A stretch of DNA of 8,095 nucleotides from Microbacteriaceae bacterium (GCA_024642605.1 JAHEAT010000024.1:1-8095); one strand, 5' to 3'; positions 1 to 6,576 are shown, counted from the stretch's first letter. Notes: generated from the letters alone by a model not told the origin. A program made the numbers and translations.

Positions 1-1
1 A

Positions 2-769
2 ATGAATAAAAGCCTCTTCGGGGTTTTTGTGTTACTGCCGAGCGCTGCATTTATCTCTGTCAATGTTGGTTCACACGGCAACTCGGTTATCGATTATTGG
101 CGTGATTACAGAGGATGGCCCCTGGCGTTCATTTACCCACTGTCATTTGTTGTGATGGCCACTCTCCCTTTGGCCAGGAGAATTCAGCAAGGGGCATTTA
201 GCCGGCTTCAACTTCGGATGCCCCAGCAGAAAATCGTCCTACATGAGACGCTACGGGTTTCCTCCATTGCTGCACTTGCAGTAACCGTTCAAGCAGTAAT
301 TTTTGGAGTAGTCGCTTTTTACCTAGGTAAACCGAGTTCGGCGATTGTCTCGGCAGATCCAATCAACTTTATTGCTGCAAACACTTTTACGGTGTGCGGA
401 CTACCGCCCCAACCAACAGCTGGTCAGGAAGCTTTCTGGACAGTGGTTTACTTACTCAATCTTGCATTACATGCCGCGCTATGGGCTTCCATCTCGGCGA
501 TGGCCTGCCTACTTGCCAATGGAACGCTCGTGTCCATTGTTGCGCCATTTTTTTCAATGATGATCATCTCAAATTGGCTCATAGCCTTGAAACTCGTAAA
601 CGCTGACTTTAACGGCTACTTCACGTTCGATTACTGCAACCCTTATGGACTCAACTCAGAGGGTTCGGTGACTGGCCCGCTTACGTACATCATGGTCGAA
701 TTTGCCGGCGGCACCTTGCTTGCAATCGCACTTTGGCGGAAGGCTCGGGTGAGCAAATTACCTTTTTGA
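2..769 (+). CDS. ABC-2-like membrane permease subunit, possibly 5'-truncated by the window edge
   Basis: A 255-residue hydrophobic protein with about six membrane segments (near residues 4-21, 40-56, 88-108, 146-170, 174-198 and 226-245). A basic cytoplasmic stretch at about 59-86 separates helices 2 and 3, and a loop carrying Cys132 precedes helix 4. A DYCNPYGL motif lies at 210-217 before the last helix. This is the size and layout of ABC-2 permease subunits that move peptides or drugs out of the cell, but I recognise no specific family. It opens an operon with a second permease, an exported protein and an ABC ATPase, which supports the permease role. Its stop overlaps the next start within TTGA. 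The first ATG is at base 2, so no ribosome binding site can be checked and the true start may lie upstream. The length looks nearly complete. Permease identity is moderately sure; substrate unknown. Confidence 0.7.
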   Translation: MNKSLFGVFVLLPSAAFISVNVGSHGNSVIDYWRDYRGWPLAFIYPLSFVVMATLPLARRIQQGAFSRLQLRMPQQKIVLHETLRVSSIAALAVTVQAVIFGVVAFYLGKPSSAIVSADPINFIAANTFTVCGLPPQPTAGQEAFWTVVYLLNLALHAALWASISAMACLLANGTLVSIVAPFFSMMIISNWLIALKLVNADFNGYFTFDYCNPYGLNSEGSVTGPLTYIMVEFAGGTLLAIALWRKARVSKLPF

Positions 770-2016
770 AACGTCTCCCAAAAAGCCCGGCAGCGATTCT
801 AGCTTTAGGCTCAATCTTTACCCTTGTTTCGTCATTATTTAGCGTTTTCACCTCGATTTCGAGCGAAATAAGGTTCCTCGACATTGCTCGCACCCTCAGC
901 AGCTACTGGGATGTTACCTACACGCCTTTCTTTGCTTTTGCTCTTTTTAGATACTTGGATGAACACTATGAACCAAGGCTGCTCCTACGTATTGGTTCGA
1001 GCCTAAGAATTTATTCTCATTGGCTTTTTGGATTTGCGCTTCCTTGGACCCTTGCAACGGCGGCATTAGCTTTGTTGGTTCCAGCGCTCTTCACCGCTGG
1101 TTCTTCACACCTACTTGAAAATTTGAAATTTGCTACCCAAGGGCCCCAATGCCCCCTTGGCAACGCATGCTCAACCGAGGCGATCCCAACACTCGCTTTG
1201 TTGTCGCAAGAGATAATTCTCTACTGCCTTTTTGTGGTCATACTTGGGCTCATTATTTTGCTCATGAAAAGCAGAGGCTGGGCTGGTGAAAGAATGTTCT
1301 TCACCACCTTGATCCTGTCGCAATTCAACTATGCACTTTACTACCTAGGTACATTTTCGAGCGTCTTCAATATCTGGGAATTCCAGTGGTGGTATGACCC
1401 CATCGCGGGTCTGGAATATTCTGGGTTTAGGTTTTTCTCTATAGCTTGCCTGTTGGTTGTTGCTGTGATTATCGCTCTCACATTGAAAGCCGAATTCTCC
1501 TACAGATGGCAAAATCTGGCCATAAGTCTCTTTGGGGCTTCGTTTTGGCTACTTCAAGCCGAGCTAATTCGCGGATCTGGCGAGTCCTTTGGTAGCTTTC
1601 TAGCCTTTTTTTCGAGTACCAGTTGGGCCACCTCTAACGGCTTCTTCAAGGCGCTATTTCTAGCTCTAGCATTTGCGTCCTCAGTCAGCGCCTTCGCTTC
1701 GCTGAAAGGCCGTTTTCGCTGGCTGGGAATGCTGGCTTTGCCAGCTATGGCAGTGGGTTTCCAATTAGGAGGCGGCTTCTGGGAACTAGAGTCATCCGCA
1801 TCAACTTGGGCGGGTTTGACCATTGCTCTCGTCTGTTTACTAACTCTGAGCATGTTGGAAATTCGACACGGAAGAGTCACTAAATATCTTGCAGTAGCAA
1901 TGGTTGTTGCTGGTGCTAAATACGTTCCAGGGGTTTTCGCTTGGGCGCCGATTGGGGTATTAATTGCCCTAGAAATTCGAGGAAGAAAATGGGAATCATC
2001 AAAAGTCACACCTTAG
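766..2016 (+). CDS. Large multi-pass membrane protein: permease-like N-terminal half plus extra C-terminal membrane region
   Basis: A 416-residue protein with about twelve hydrophobic segments. Residues 1-245 repeat the plan of the preceding gene product: YW (47-48) after the first helix, a basic cytoplasmic stretch (about 70-85), a Cys-containing loop before helix 4 (Cys129 and Cys135), and WYDPIAGL (209-216) before helix 6, matching DYCNPYGL in its neighbour. I infer that the two are diverged paralogues forming a heteromeric permease. Residues about 250-416 add five or six more helices with no counterpart in the neighbour and no recognised function. I chose TTG at 766, which overlaps the upstream stop (TTGA) and has GGTGA at 748-752; a TTG at 733 in the same frame would lie deep inside the previous gene with no Shine-Dalgarno. 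The ATPase is supplied by the last gene of the operon. Gene certain; function inferred. Confidence 0.72.
   Translation: MKRLPKSPAAILALGSIFTLVSSLFSVFTSISSEIRFLDIARTLSSYWDVTYTPFFAFALFRYLDEHYEPRLLLRIGSSLRIYSHWLFGFALPWTLATAALALLVPALFTAGSSHLLENLKFATQGPQCPLGNACSTEAIPTLALLSQEIILYCLFVVILGLIILLMKSRGWAGERMFFTTLILSQFNYALYYLGTFSSVFNIWEFQWWYDPIAGLEYSGFRFFSIACLLVVAVIIALTLKAEFSYRWQNLAISLFGASFWLLQAELIRGSGESFGSFLAFFSSTSWATSNGFFKALFLALAFASSVSAFASLKGRFRWLGMLALPAMAVGFQLGGGFWELESSASTWAGLTIALVCLLTLSMLEIRHGRVTKYLAVAMVVAGAKYVPGVFAWAPIGVLIALEIRGRKWESSKVTP
1979..1983 (+). promoter_or_regulatory. Ribosome binding site of the small exported protein
   Basis: GAGGA sits 5 bases before ATG 1989, inside the 3' end of the preceding gene. 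It decides the start, because the alternative in-frame ATG at 1941 would add 16 charged and polar residues in front of the signal peptide. Confidence 0.7.
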
Positions 2017-2414
2017 CCAAAGGTTTTGTCGCAATATCGTTGGCAACAATCATGGCGCTTTCGGCGCCACTGCAGCAGTCAAACGCCGCAGCCGGAAGGC
2101 AATATGCTTCGGTCAAGGCAATCGTGGCTAAATACAACAAAGTGAAAGGGTTGAATTGCACGCACCCTTTGATCCCAGTCGTGCCAAAAGGGGGTTACGC
2201 ACAGGCCATGTGCGACGATGGCGCTCTCATAGCATATTTCACCAGTTCGTCACAGATGCACCCTTACCTTCTAAATGTGAAAGCTGTGCAAACCTCCGGA
2301 ATTGGACTCTTGGTTGGGGACACCTGGTTCGCTACCCACGGAAACCCATATAAATGGAGCCCTTTAGCTAAGAAGGCGCTGGGAGGAACAATTGTCATCT
2401 CAAAACGAGGATAA
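1989..2414 (+). CDS. Small exported protein with two cysteines, encoded inside the transporter operon
   Basis: A 141-residue protein with a classical Sec signal peptide: Lys5 and Lys11, a hydrophobic core at about 12-26, and an Ala-rich cleavage zone near 31-36 (SNA then AA). The mature part is about 107 residues and contains Cys57 and Cys75, which could form a disulfide outside the cell. It ends in a compact region with LLVGDTWFATHG (107-118) and LAKKALGG (126-133). No Cys sits at the cleavage site, so it is not a lipoprotein. The pattern of two Cys, a DG strand and a late 'LVG.W' strand reminds me of small secreted actinobacterial proteins of unknown function, but this is recollection, not a match. 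ATG 1989 is chosen over ATG 1941 because GAGGA at 1979-1983 lies 5 bases upstream of it and the signal peptide begins there. It overlaps the previous gene by 28 bases and the next by 23. It may be the exporter's substrate, a ligand binder or an accessory factor. Confidence 0.75.
   Translation: MGIIKSHTLAKGFVAISLATIMALSAPLQQSNAAAGRQYASVKAIVAKYNKVKGLNCTHPLIPVVPKGGYAQAMCDDGALIAYFTSSSQMHPYLLNVKAVQTSGIGLLVGDTWFATHGNPYKWSPLAKKALGGTIVISKRG
2382..2386 (+). promoter_or_regulatory. Ribosome binding site for the TTG-initiated ATPase gene
   Basis: A perfect GGAGG with a 5-base spacer precedes TTG 2392. It is embedded in the coding sequence of the small exported protein. It supports TTG as the true start and suggests translational coupling of the ATPase to the gene before it. 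Confidence 0.75.
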
Positions 2415-3063
2415 AAAGCACATTGCAATAACGACTAACGACTTAAGTGTCGGAGTCGGAAAGCGTGAACTACTCCGAGGCGTCAATTTTCAACTCAACT
2501 TCGGCGAAATTGTTGGGCTTTCCGGACCGAATGGGTCAGGTAAGACTTTATTGCTCAAAACGCTAATTGGCTTGCTTCCCCCACTCGATGGCAGTTACAA
2601 AGTATTCACTACACCTGCCAGCAAATTATCAAGGTTCAACAGCCAGATAGGAGTATGCATAGACGGCCCAGGCTATGACCCCGAGTTGAGTGGCTTAAAG
2701 AATCTGCACCGGCTCACAAAAATCAGAAAGATAGCAACGTTAGAGACTTTAGCGTCAGCGATGCGGCGTCTTGACCTCGACCCAGACTCAAAAATGCCAA
2801 TGAAAGACTACTCGCTTGGCATGAAGCAAAAAATCGACATCATTCAGAGCTACATCGAGGGTCAGCAAATCCTCCTGCTTGATGAACCCTTCAACGCACT
2901 CGATGAAAAAAGCCGTGAAATCGTCAAGTCACTTCTACTTGAACTACGCTCAGCGGGTCGCGCGATCATAATTACGAGTCACGCAAAGGAAGACTGGGTT
3001 GGCCTGGTAGAGCGGTCGCTGAAGATTTCAGACAGCAGAATTATCTTTGGAACAGGTAACTGA
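2392..3063 (+). CDS. ABC transporter ATP-binding protein, BcrA/LanF-like, with Asp at the Q-loop position
   Basis: A 223-residue nucleotide-binding domain with no extra domain. Visible motifs are Walker A GPNGSGKT (45-52), ABC signature YSLGMKQK (140-147), Walker B ILLLDEP with catalytic Glu165 (160-166), D-loop NALD (168-171) and switch His197 (TSH). The Q-loop segment reads IGVCIDGPGYDPELSG (86-101), with Asp91 where most ABC ATPases have Gln. From knowledge of the family, bacitracin and lantibiotic resistance ATPases (BcrA, LanF) carry Glu there followed by a similar xPG...L(T/S)G run. The protein therefore belongs to or near that branch but with Asp. It should energise the two membrane proteins encoded just upstream, acting at the cytoplasmic face of the membrane. 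The TTG start is set by GGAGG at 2382-2386. Its 3' end overlaps the convergent gene by 23 bases. ATPase identity is near certain; a self-immunity or peptide-export role is inferred. Confidence 0.92.
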   Translation: MSSQNEDKKHIAITTNDLSVGVGKRELLRGVNFQLNFGEIVGLSGPNGSGKTLLLKTLIGLLPPLDGSYKVFTTPASKLSRFNSQIGVCIDGPGYDPELSGLKNLHRLTKIRKIATLETLASAMRRLDLDPDSKMPMKDYSLGMKQKIDIIQSYIEGQQILLLDEPFNALDEKSREIVKSLLLELRSAGRAIIITSHAKEDWVGLVERSLKISDSRIIFGTGN

Positions 3064-3874
3064 GTCGCTTAGTTGTGAACCAAAGCCCGCCTACCGTCAT
3101 TACTGCGAAGTAGATCAGGTGCCAAACAAGACCCCAGCCAACTATGCCTAGCATCAACCCTCTAATCATGTCGGTTGCTTGCCAGAGCGGCAAAGCCTGC
3201 ACCAGGAGTTGACCCCAAACCGGGTAGACGGTTAGCGGGAAGAAGGTTCCTGAAAACAGGAACATCGGGAGCATGAAGAAGTTGATCCAGTTCATTTGCT
3301 GAAAGTTGGTCAGGTAGCTGGTGACGCCCATGCCAACCGAGGCGAAGGCGAAAGCCACGATCAGTGCGGCAGGGATTGCAAGTAGGCCCCAGATCGATGG
3401 AATGTAGCCCATCGAGCCAACAACCACCATGAACCCGATTGCGTAGGCTAGGCCACGCATTAGCGCGTAGCCGATCTCGCCCAAGGCGACGTCGAGTGGC
3501 CCTAGGCTGGTTGCCAACTGACCTTGATACAACTTGCCGAAATGCATTTTGAAGAACACGTTCCAGGTTGAGTCATAGATAGCGCCGTTCATCGCGCTGG
3601 TTGCCAAGAGGGCAGGTGCGATATAGGCGGCATAGGTAACCGAGTTTCCGGCACCATCGGTGAGGTTAGGGATGAACTGTCCGAGGCCAACACCCATCGC
3701 GAGCAGGTAAAACACCGGCTCAACGAATCCGCTTAGCACTACCATCCACGACGACGACCGCAAGCTGTAGAGGTTGCGCATTGTCACCGAGAATGGACGA
3801 CCCGAATAGATCGACGAACCGAGTTTGCCTCGACGCTTCTCGGCAATCGAAATAGCTGTGTTAACCAAACTCAT
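3041..3874 (-). CDS. ABC-2 type permease, NodJ/DrrB-like (second permease of the pair)
   Basis: A 277-residue protein with a cytoplasmic N-terminus containing a basic patch (KRRGK, 13-17), then about six membrane helices from residue 44 on. The late ABC-2 motif PMFLFSGTFFP (203-213), followed by PLWQATDMIRG (229-239), is characteristic of the ABC-2/NodJ family, which exports drugs, lipids or oligosaccharides. ATG at 3874 overlaps the preceding stop within ATGA and has AGAGG 8 bases upstream (+ strand 3883-3887). It is the last gene of a three-gene operon and most likely forms a heterodimer with its neighbour. Its final 23 bases overlap the 3' end of the convergent ATPase gene. Family call is confident; the substrate cannot be read from the sequence. 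Confidence 0.9.
   Translation of the reverse strand: MSLVNTAISIAEKRRGKLGSSIYSGRPFSVTMRNLYSLRSSSWMVVLSGFVEPVFYLLAMGVGLGQFIPNLTDGAGNSVTYAAYIAPALLATSAMNGAIYDSTWNVFFKMHFGKLYQGQLATSLGPLDVALGEIGYALMRGLAYAIGFMVVVGSMGYIPSIWGLLAIPAALIVAFAFASVGMGVTSYLTNFQQMNWINFFMLPMFLFSGTFFPLTVYPVWGQLLVQALPLWQATDMIRGLMLGIVGWGLVWHLIYFAVMTVGGLWFTTKRLSYLFQR
3045..3085. terminator. Stem-loop across the convergent stop codons, possible two-way terminator
   Basis: An outer stem pairs CTTTGG (3045-3050) with CCAAAG (3080-3085). An inner stem pairs AACTGAG (3058-3064) with CTTAGTT (3068-3074) around a TCG loop, with one G-U pair on the + transcript. It spans both stop codons, where two operons converge. Neither side has a strong T tract, so intrinsic termination is uncertain; it could instead protect mRNA 3' ends. 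No folding energy was computed. Confidence 0.4.
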
Positions 3875-4707
3875 GCTGCCAACCTCTTTGCAAACTTGGG
3901 GTACGCGATGACAAGGCCAAGAACCCCGATGACCACGAAGTAGAGCACGTGAATGATCATCGTTGAGCCCTGAACGGGGTGATCGTAGCTAACCGCACGA
4001 CCAAAGTCGGTTGCGTGCCAAACCGGTGAAACCCAGCCGATCCAACTCAGGTAGGGTGGCAAGCTTTCGATTGGGTAGTACGTGCCCGAGAACATGAACA
4101 TCGGCGTGATGATGAACCGCCCAACGATCGCGAAGAAGCCGTCGTCTTCTTTAACGTAAGCAGTAACGGCGAGCATAAGGCAGGCGAAGGCAACGCCGGC
4201 AAGCACCGAAGTGATCAGCAGCGGAACAAAGCTTGCAACCGTGACAGCGCCAAAGGCGAGCAGAACCAACTCGTAAAGCAAAACCTGAAGCACGCAGCGT
4301 GCTGTTGAGGCAAGCATGACGCCGTCAACAATCTGACGCCCGGTAATAGCCGTCGAGTTCATCGCGAAGAATGTTCTCTCCCAAGAGAAGCCTTCTAAGG
4401 TCGGGAACGTCACTTCGTCCATGGCGCCCTGGATTCCGGCTGTCACTAGCAGCGCCGGCGCCAAGAAGGTCAGGTAACTCTGCCCCTCCATGAACGAGGC
4501 GTTCTTGTTGACCATCGAACCGATACCGATTCCGACAGAAAGGAGGTACAAGATCGGGTTGCCGAGGCCGAAGGCAATCAGCGCTTGCCACCACTTAAGC
4601 ATGTTTCGAACGCGGGTTTCGGCAACATAAATCGCTCCCCAGCGCATCGAAACGCGCGGGTCAACGAGCGTGGCAGCTCCCTGCCAGTTGTCTCTCATGA
4701 CGTCCAT
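3871..4707 (-). CDS. ABC-2 type permease, NodJ/DrrB-like (first permease of the pair)
   Basis: A 278-residue protein with an amphipathic cytoplasmic N-terminus (about 1-40) and six predicted helices. PMFMFSGTYYP (202-212), followed by PVWHATDFGR (228-237), matches the corresponding region of the next gene product, so the two are paralogues. Both belong to the ABC-2 membrane family and would form the channel energised by the ATPase encoded just upstream. The ATG at 4707 shares one base with the ATPase stop (TAATG), a typical translational coupling. No strong Shine-Dalgarno is seen, and an in-frame ATG three codons later (4698) is possible. Substrate unknown; family call confident. Confidence 0.9.
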   Translation of the reverse strand: MDVMRDNWQGAATLVDPRVSMRWGAIYVAETRVRNMLKWWQALIAFGLGNPILYLLSVGIGIGSMVNKNASFMEGQSYLTFLAPALLVTAGIQGAMDEVTFPTLEGFSWERTFFAMNSTAITGRQIVDGVMLASTARCVLQVLLYELVLLAFGAVTVASFVPLLITSVLAGVAFACLMLAVTAYVKEDDGFFAIVGRFIITPMFMFSGTYYPIESLPPYLSWIGWVSPVWHATDFGRAVSYDHPVQGSTMIIHVLYFVVIGVLGLVIAYPKFAKRLAA

Positions 4708-5645
4708 TACTCGACCAGCGACCTTCCGGTCAGTCTCAAGAAGACGTCCTCGAGTGAAGACCGGCGAACAAGCGAGGTGATTGGGTTGAGCCCGAGCTTG
4801 GTGATCTTTTCGAGCTCTTTCTCACCGTTCGACGAGTAAACCAAGATGCGGTCTGGCAGAACCTCGATGCGGTCGCCTAGGTTGGCTAGTTTTTTAGCAG
4901 CCGCGGCATTGTTTTGCGAACCGAAACGAACCTCGAGAACCTCTTTGCTCGAGTATTTCTTGATTAGCTCGGCAGGGCTACCCTCGGCCATGATCTTGCC
5001 TTTATCCATAACGACTAGACGGTCACAAAGCTGTTCGGCTTCGTCCATGTAGTGGGTGGTGATCACTAGGGTGACGCCGAGTTCTTTGAGGCTAAATAGG
5101 CGATCCCAGAGCACGTGGCGTGCCTGCGGGTCGAGGCCGGTGGTTGGCTCGTCGAGCATCAAGATTTCGGGTTCGTTCACCAAACCGCGCGCAATGGTGA
5201 GGCGGCGCTTCATGCCACCAGAGAGCTCCTCGGTCTTGTTGTTGCGCTTGTCTTCGAGTTGAGAGAAGGTTAGGAGCTCCTCGATTTTGCCCTTCAGAAA
5301 CTTGCGCGAAAGGCCGAAGTAGCGGCCGTAGGTCATCAGGTTCTCCCAAACCTTTAGCTCGCGATCAAGGTTGTCTTGCTGTGGCACAACGCCAAGGTGA
5401 GCGCGAATTTCTGGGCCGTGCACGTTTGGGTCTTTGCCAAGAATTTTGAGTTCGCCACCGGTGCGGCGAGAGGTCGATGCGATCATCTTCATGGTCGTCG
5501 ATTTGCCAGCGCCGTTCGGGCCAAGCAAACCGAAGGCTTCGCCCTTCTTGACCTCAAAATCAATGCCATCGACTGCGACGAATTCCCCATAGACCTTGGT
5601 CAGGCCTTTCGCGCTGATCATTACTTCTTCGTTGTTCTTCGCCAC
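4707..5645 (-). CDS. ABC transporter ATP-binding protein, NodI/DrrA-like
   Basis: A 312-residue protein from GTG 5645, or 316 from ATG 5657. Numbered from the ATG, motifs are Walker A GPNGAGKST (46-54), Q-loop VPQQDNL (91-97), signature LSGGMKRR (145-152), Walker B ILMLDEP (165-171), D-loop TGLD (173-176) and H-loop His202 (TTHYMDEAE). A C-terminal extension of about 90 residues ends in SLEDVFLRLTGR, as in DrrA/NodI-type exporter ATPases. GTG 5645 is preferred because GAGGA lies 5 bases before it, whereas ATG 5657 has no recognisable site. It is the first gene of the operon with two ABC-2 permeases and should power their export. Members of this family move antibiotics, lipids or oligosaccharides; which applies here is unknown. 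Key catalytic residues are intact. Confidence 0.93.
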   Translation of the reverse strand: MAKNNEEVMISAKGLTKVYGEFVAVDGIDFEVKKGEAFGLLGPNGAGKSTTMKMIASTSRRTGGELKILGKDPNVHGPEIRAHLGVVPQQDNLDRELKVWENLMTYGRYFGLSRKFLKGKIEELLTFSQLEDKRNNKTEELSGGMKRRLTIARGLVNEPEILMLDEPTTGLDPQARHVLWDRLFSLKELGVTLVITTHYMDEAEQLCDRLVVMDKGKIMAEGSPAELIKKYSSKEVLEVRFGSQNNAAAAKKLANLGDRIEVLPDRILVYSSNGEKELEKITKLGLNPITSLVRRSSLEDVFLRLTGRSLVE

Positions 5646-5650
5646 GGGAA

Positions 5651-5655
5651 TCCTC
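5651..5655 (-). promoter_or_regulatory. Ribosome binding site supporting the GTG 5645 start
   Basis: Read on the minus strand, GAGGA is followed by a 5-base spacer and GTG. The site overlaps the alternative ATG at 5657, so the two starts exclude each other; the spacing favours the GTG. Confidence 0.55.
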
Positions 5656-5674
5656 ATTCGTCTTTGGTGAGCAT

Positions 5675-5704
5675 TTCAGAGTAACCGAAAATAGCCGATA
5701 TCCT
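5675..5704 (+). promoter_or_regulatory. Putative promoter for the methyltransferase gene (leaderless transcript)
   Basis: A TATCCT element (5699-5704) lies 18 bases after TTCAGA (5675-5680), each a partial match to -10 and -35 consensus. A start site 7-8 bases past the -10 would fall on or next to ATG 5712. No Shine-Dalgarno precedes that ATG, which fits a leaderless mRNA, common in actinobacteria. Read by eye only. Confidence 0.35.
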
Positions 5705-5711
5705 TGTAACC

Positions 5712-6569
5712 ATGCCTAACTCGAAAAAGCCAAAGCCCGGCAACAAGAGAGTTACGGGCAAAGAGCAGTTCTACACGCCGACAGGGCTTGCCGATCGCTT
5801 GGTCGCCGAGGTGGTTTCGCGAGTTTCAGACTTCAAAAACCGGACGATTCTTGAGCCGGCTGGCGGCACTGGGGCCTTCGTAGATGCCGCCGAAAGAGCC
5901 GGCGCCGCAAAGATTCTGAGCATCGATATTGAGCCAAAACACGAGAAGGTTTCGCGCGCGGACTTTTTGGAGCACGTTGTGCCAGAGCACAACGCAATCA
6001 CAATTTCTAACCCGCCTTTCGGCCGCAATAACAGTTTGAGCATTCCGTTTTTCAACCGAGCGGCCGACTACAGCGAATACATTTGCTTCATCGTGCCGCG
6101 ATCTTGGCGCAAATGGTCGGTCATTAATCGCCTAGACCGACGTTTCGAACTCATTCACGACGAAGACCTGCAGATCGATTATGTGGACGAAGGCGGCAGG
6201 CGACTTGTGATTCAAAACCGCTTGAATACCTGCTTTCAGATCTGGCGGCGAACCGATTCGACCAGACCACTGGTTCGCGTCGTCGACAACGGATTGATTA
6301 CCAAGACCACCCCCGCCCTCGCGGATGTTTCGCTAACGGTATTCGGGTTCAATTGCGGCAAGGTCAAAACAGAGTTTGAGCGAAAGCCGAACTCGACTCA
6401 GATGTTTTTGAAGCTCAACCACCCTGGTGCTCTAAAAGCGCTGCAAACGGCAGATTTTTCACGTTTCTACAAAAACACCGCATACACCGAGGCGCTTTCG
6501 TTGCAAGAGATCAACTTCTTGCTGAACGAAATCATCCTCGGGAATTCACAGCAAGAAGAAGTAGGTTAG
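5712..6569 (+). CDS. SAM-dependent N6-adenine methyltransferase, DNA-type, without a restriction partner
   Basis: A 285-residue protein with a Lys-rich tail (1-17) and a Rossmann methyltransferase core. Motif X is QFYTP (19-23), motif I EPAGGTGAF (48-56) binds SAM, acidic Asp72 lies in SIDIEP (motif II), ADF is at 83-85, and the catalytic motif IV is NPPF (100-103). NPPF is the signature of N6-adenine (amino) methyltransferases, and the order X-I-IV fits the gamma-type layout. Residues from about 135 onward are a short region that would hold target recognition. The protein is small for a modification enzyme, and no endonuclease gene is in the window, so an orphan epigenetic or phage-derived methylase is likely. 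An rRNA methylase is less likely, because Erm/KsgA enzymes usually carry N(I/L)PY. No ribosome binding site is visible. The next gene starts 7 bases after the stop, so the two are probably cotranscribed. Confidence 0.82.
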   Translation: MPNSKKPKPGNKRVTGKEQFYTPTGLADRLVAEVVSRVSDFKNRTILEPAGGTGAFVDAAERAGAAKILSIDIEPKHEKVSRADFLEHVVPEHNAITISNPPFGRNNSLSIPFFNRAADYSEYICFIVPRSWRKWSVINRLDRRFELIHDEDLQIDYVDEGGRRLVIQNRLNTCFQIWRRTDSTRPLVRVVDNGLITKTTPALADVSLTVFGFNCGKVKTEFERKPNSTQMFLKLNHPGALKALQTADFSRFYKNTAYTEALSLQEINFLLNEIILGNSQQEEVG

Positions 6570-6576
6570 AACTCTT

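Noticed and set aside
733..765. Earlier in-frame TTG start for the large membrane protein
   Set aside because: It would lie 37 bases inside the previous gene with no Shine-Dalgarno; TTG 766 overlaps the stop neatly and begins with a typical basic N-terminus.
1941..1988. Earlier in-frame ATG for the small exported protein
   Set aside because: The added 16 residues are polar and basic and would disrupt the signal peptide; the GAGGA site points to ATG 1989.
1554..2009. Open frame of 151 codons on the minus strand
   Set aside because: It lies wholly antisense to the large membrane protein and small-protein start, and its translation is low in structure with no recognisable domain.
2067..2100. 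Lipoprotein signal in the small exported protein
   Set aside because: No Cys occurs at or near the predicted cleavage site; the first Cys is residue 57.
2..3063. Classic lantibiotic immunity cluster (lanFEG)
   Set aside because: The ATPase resembles LanF, but there is no precursor peptide, modification enzyme or two-component system in the window, and the permeases lack a clear LanE/LanG signature; symbols would be unjustified.
5376..5684. Open frame of 102 codons on the + strand
   Set aside because: It is antisense to the Walker A and Q-loop region of the NodI-like ATPase and crosses the divergent promoter region; no domain visible.
5712..6569. Erm-type 23S rRNA methylase
   Set aside because: Motif IV is NPPF rather than N(I/L)PY and a FYTP motif X is present, both typical of DNA adenine methylases.
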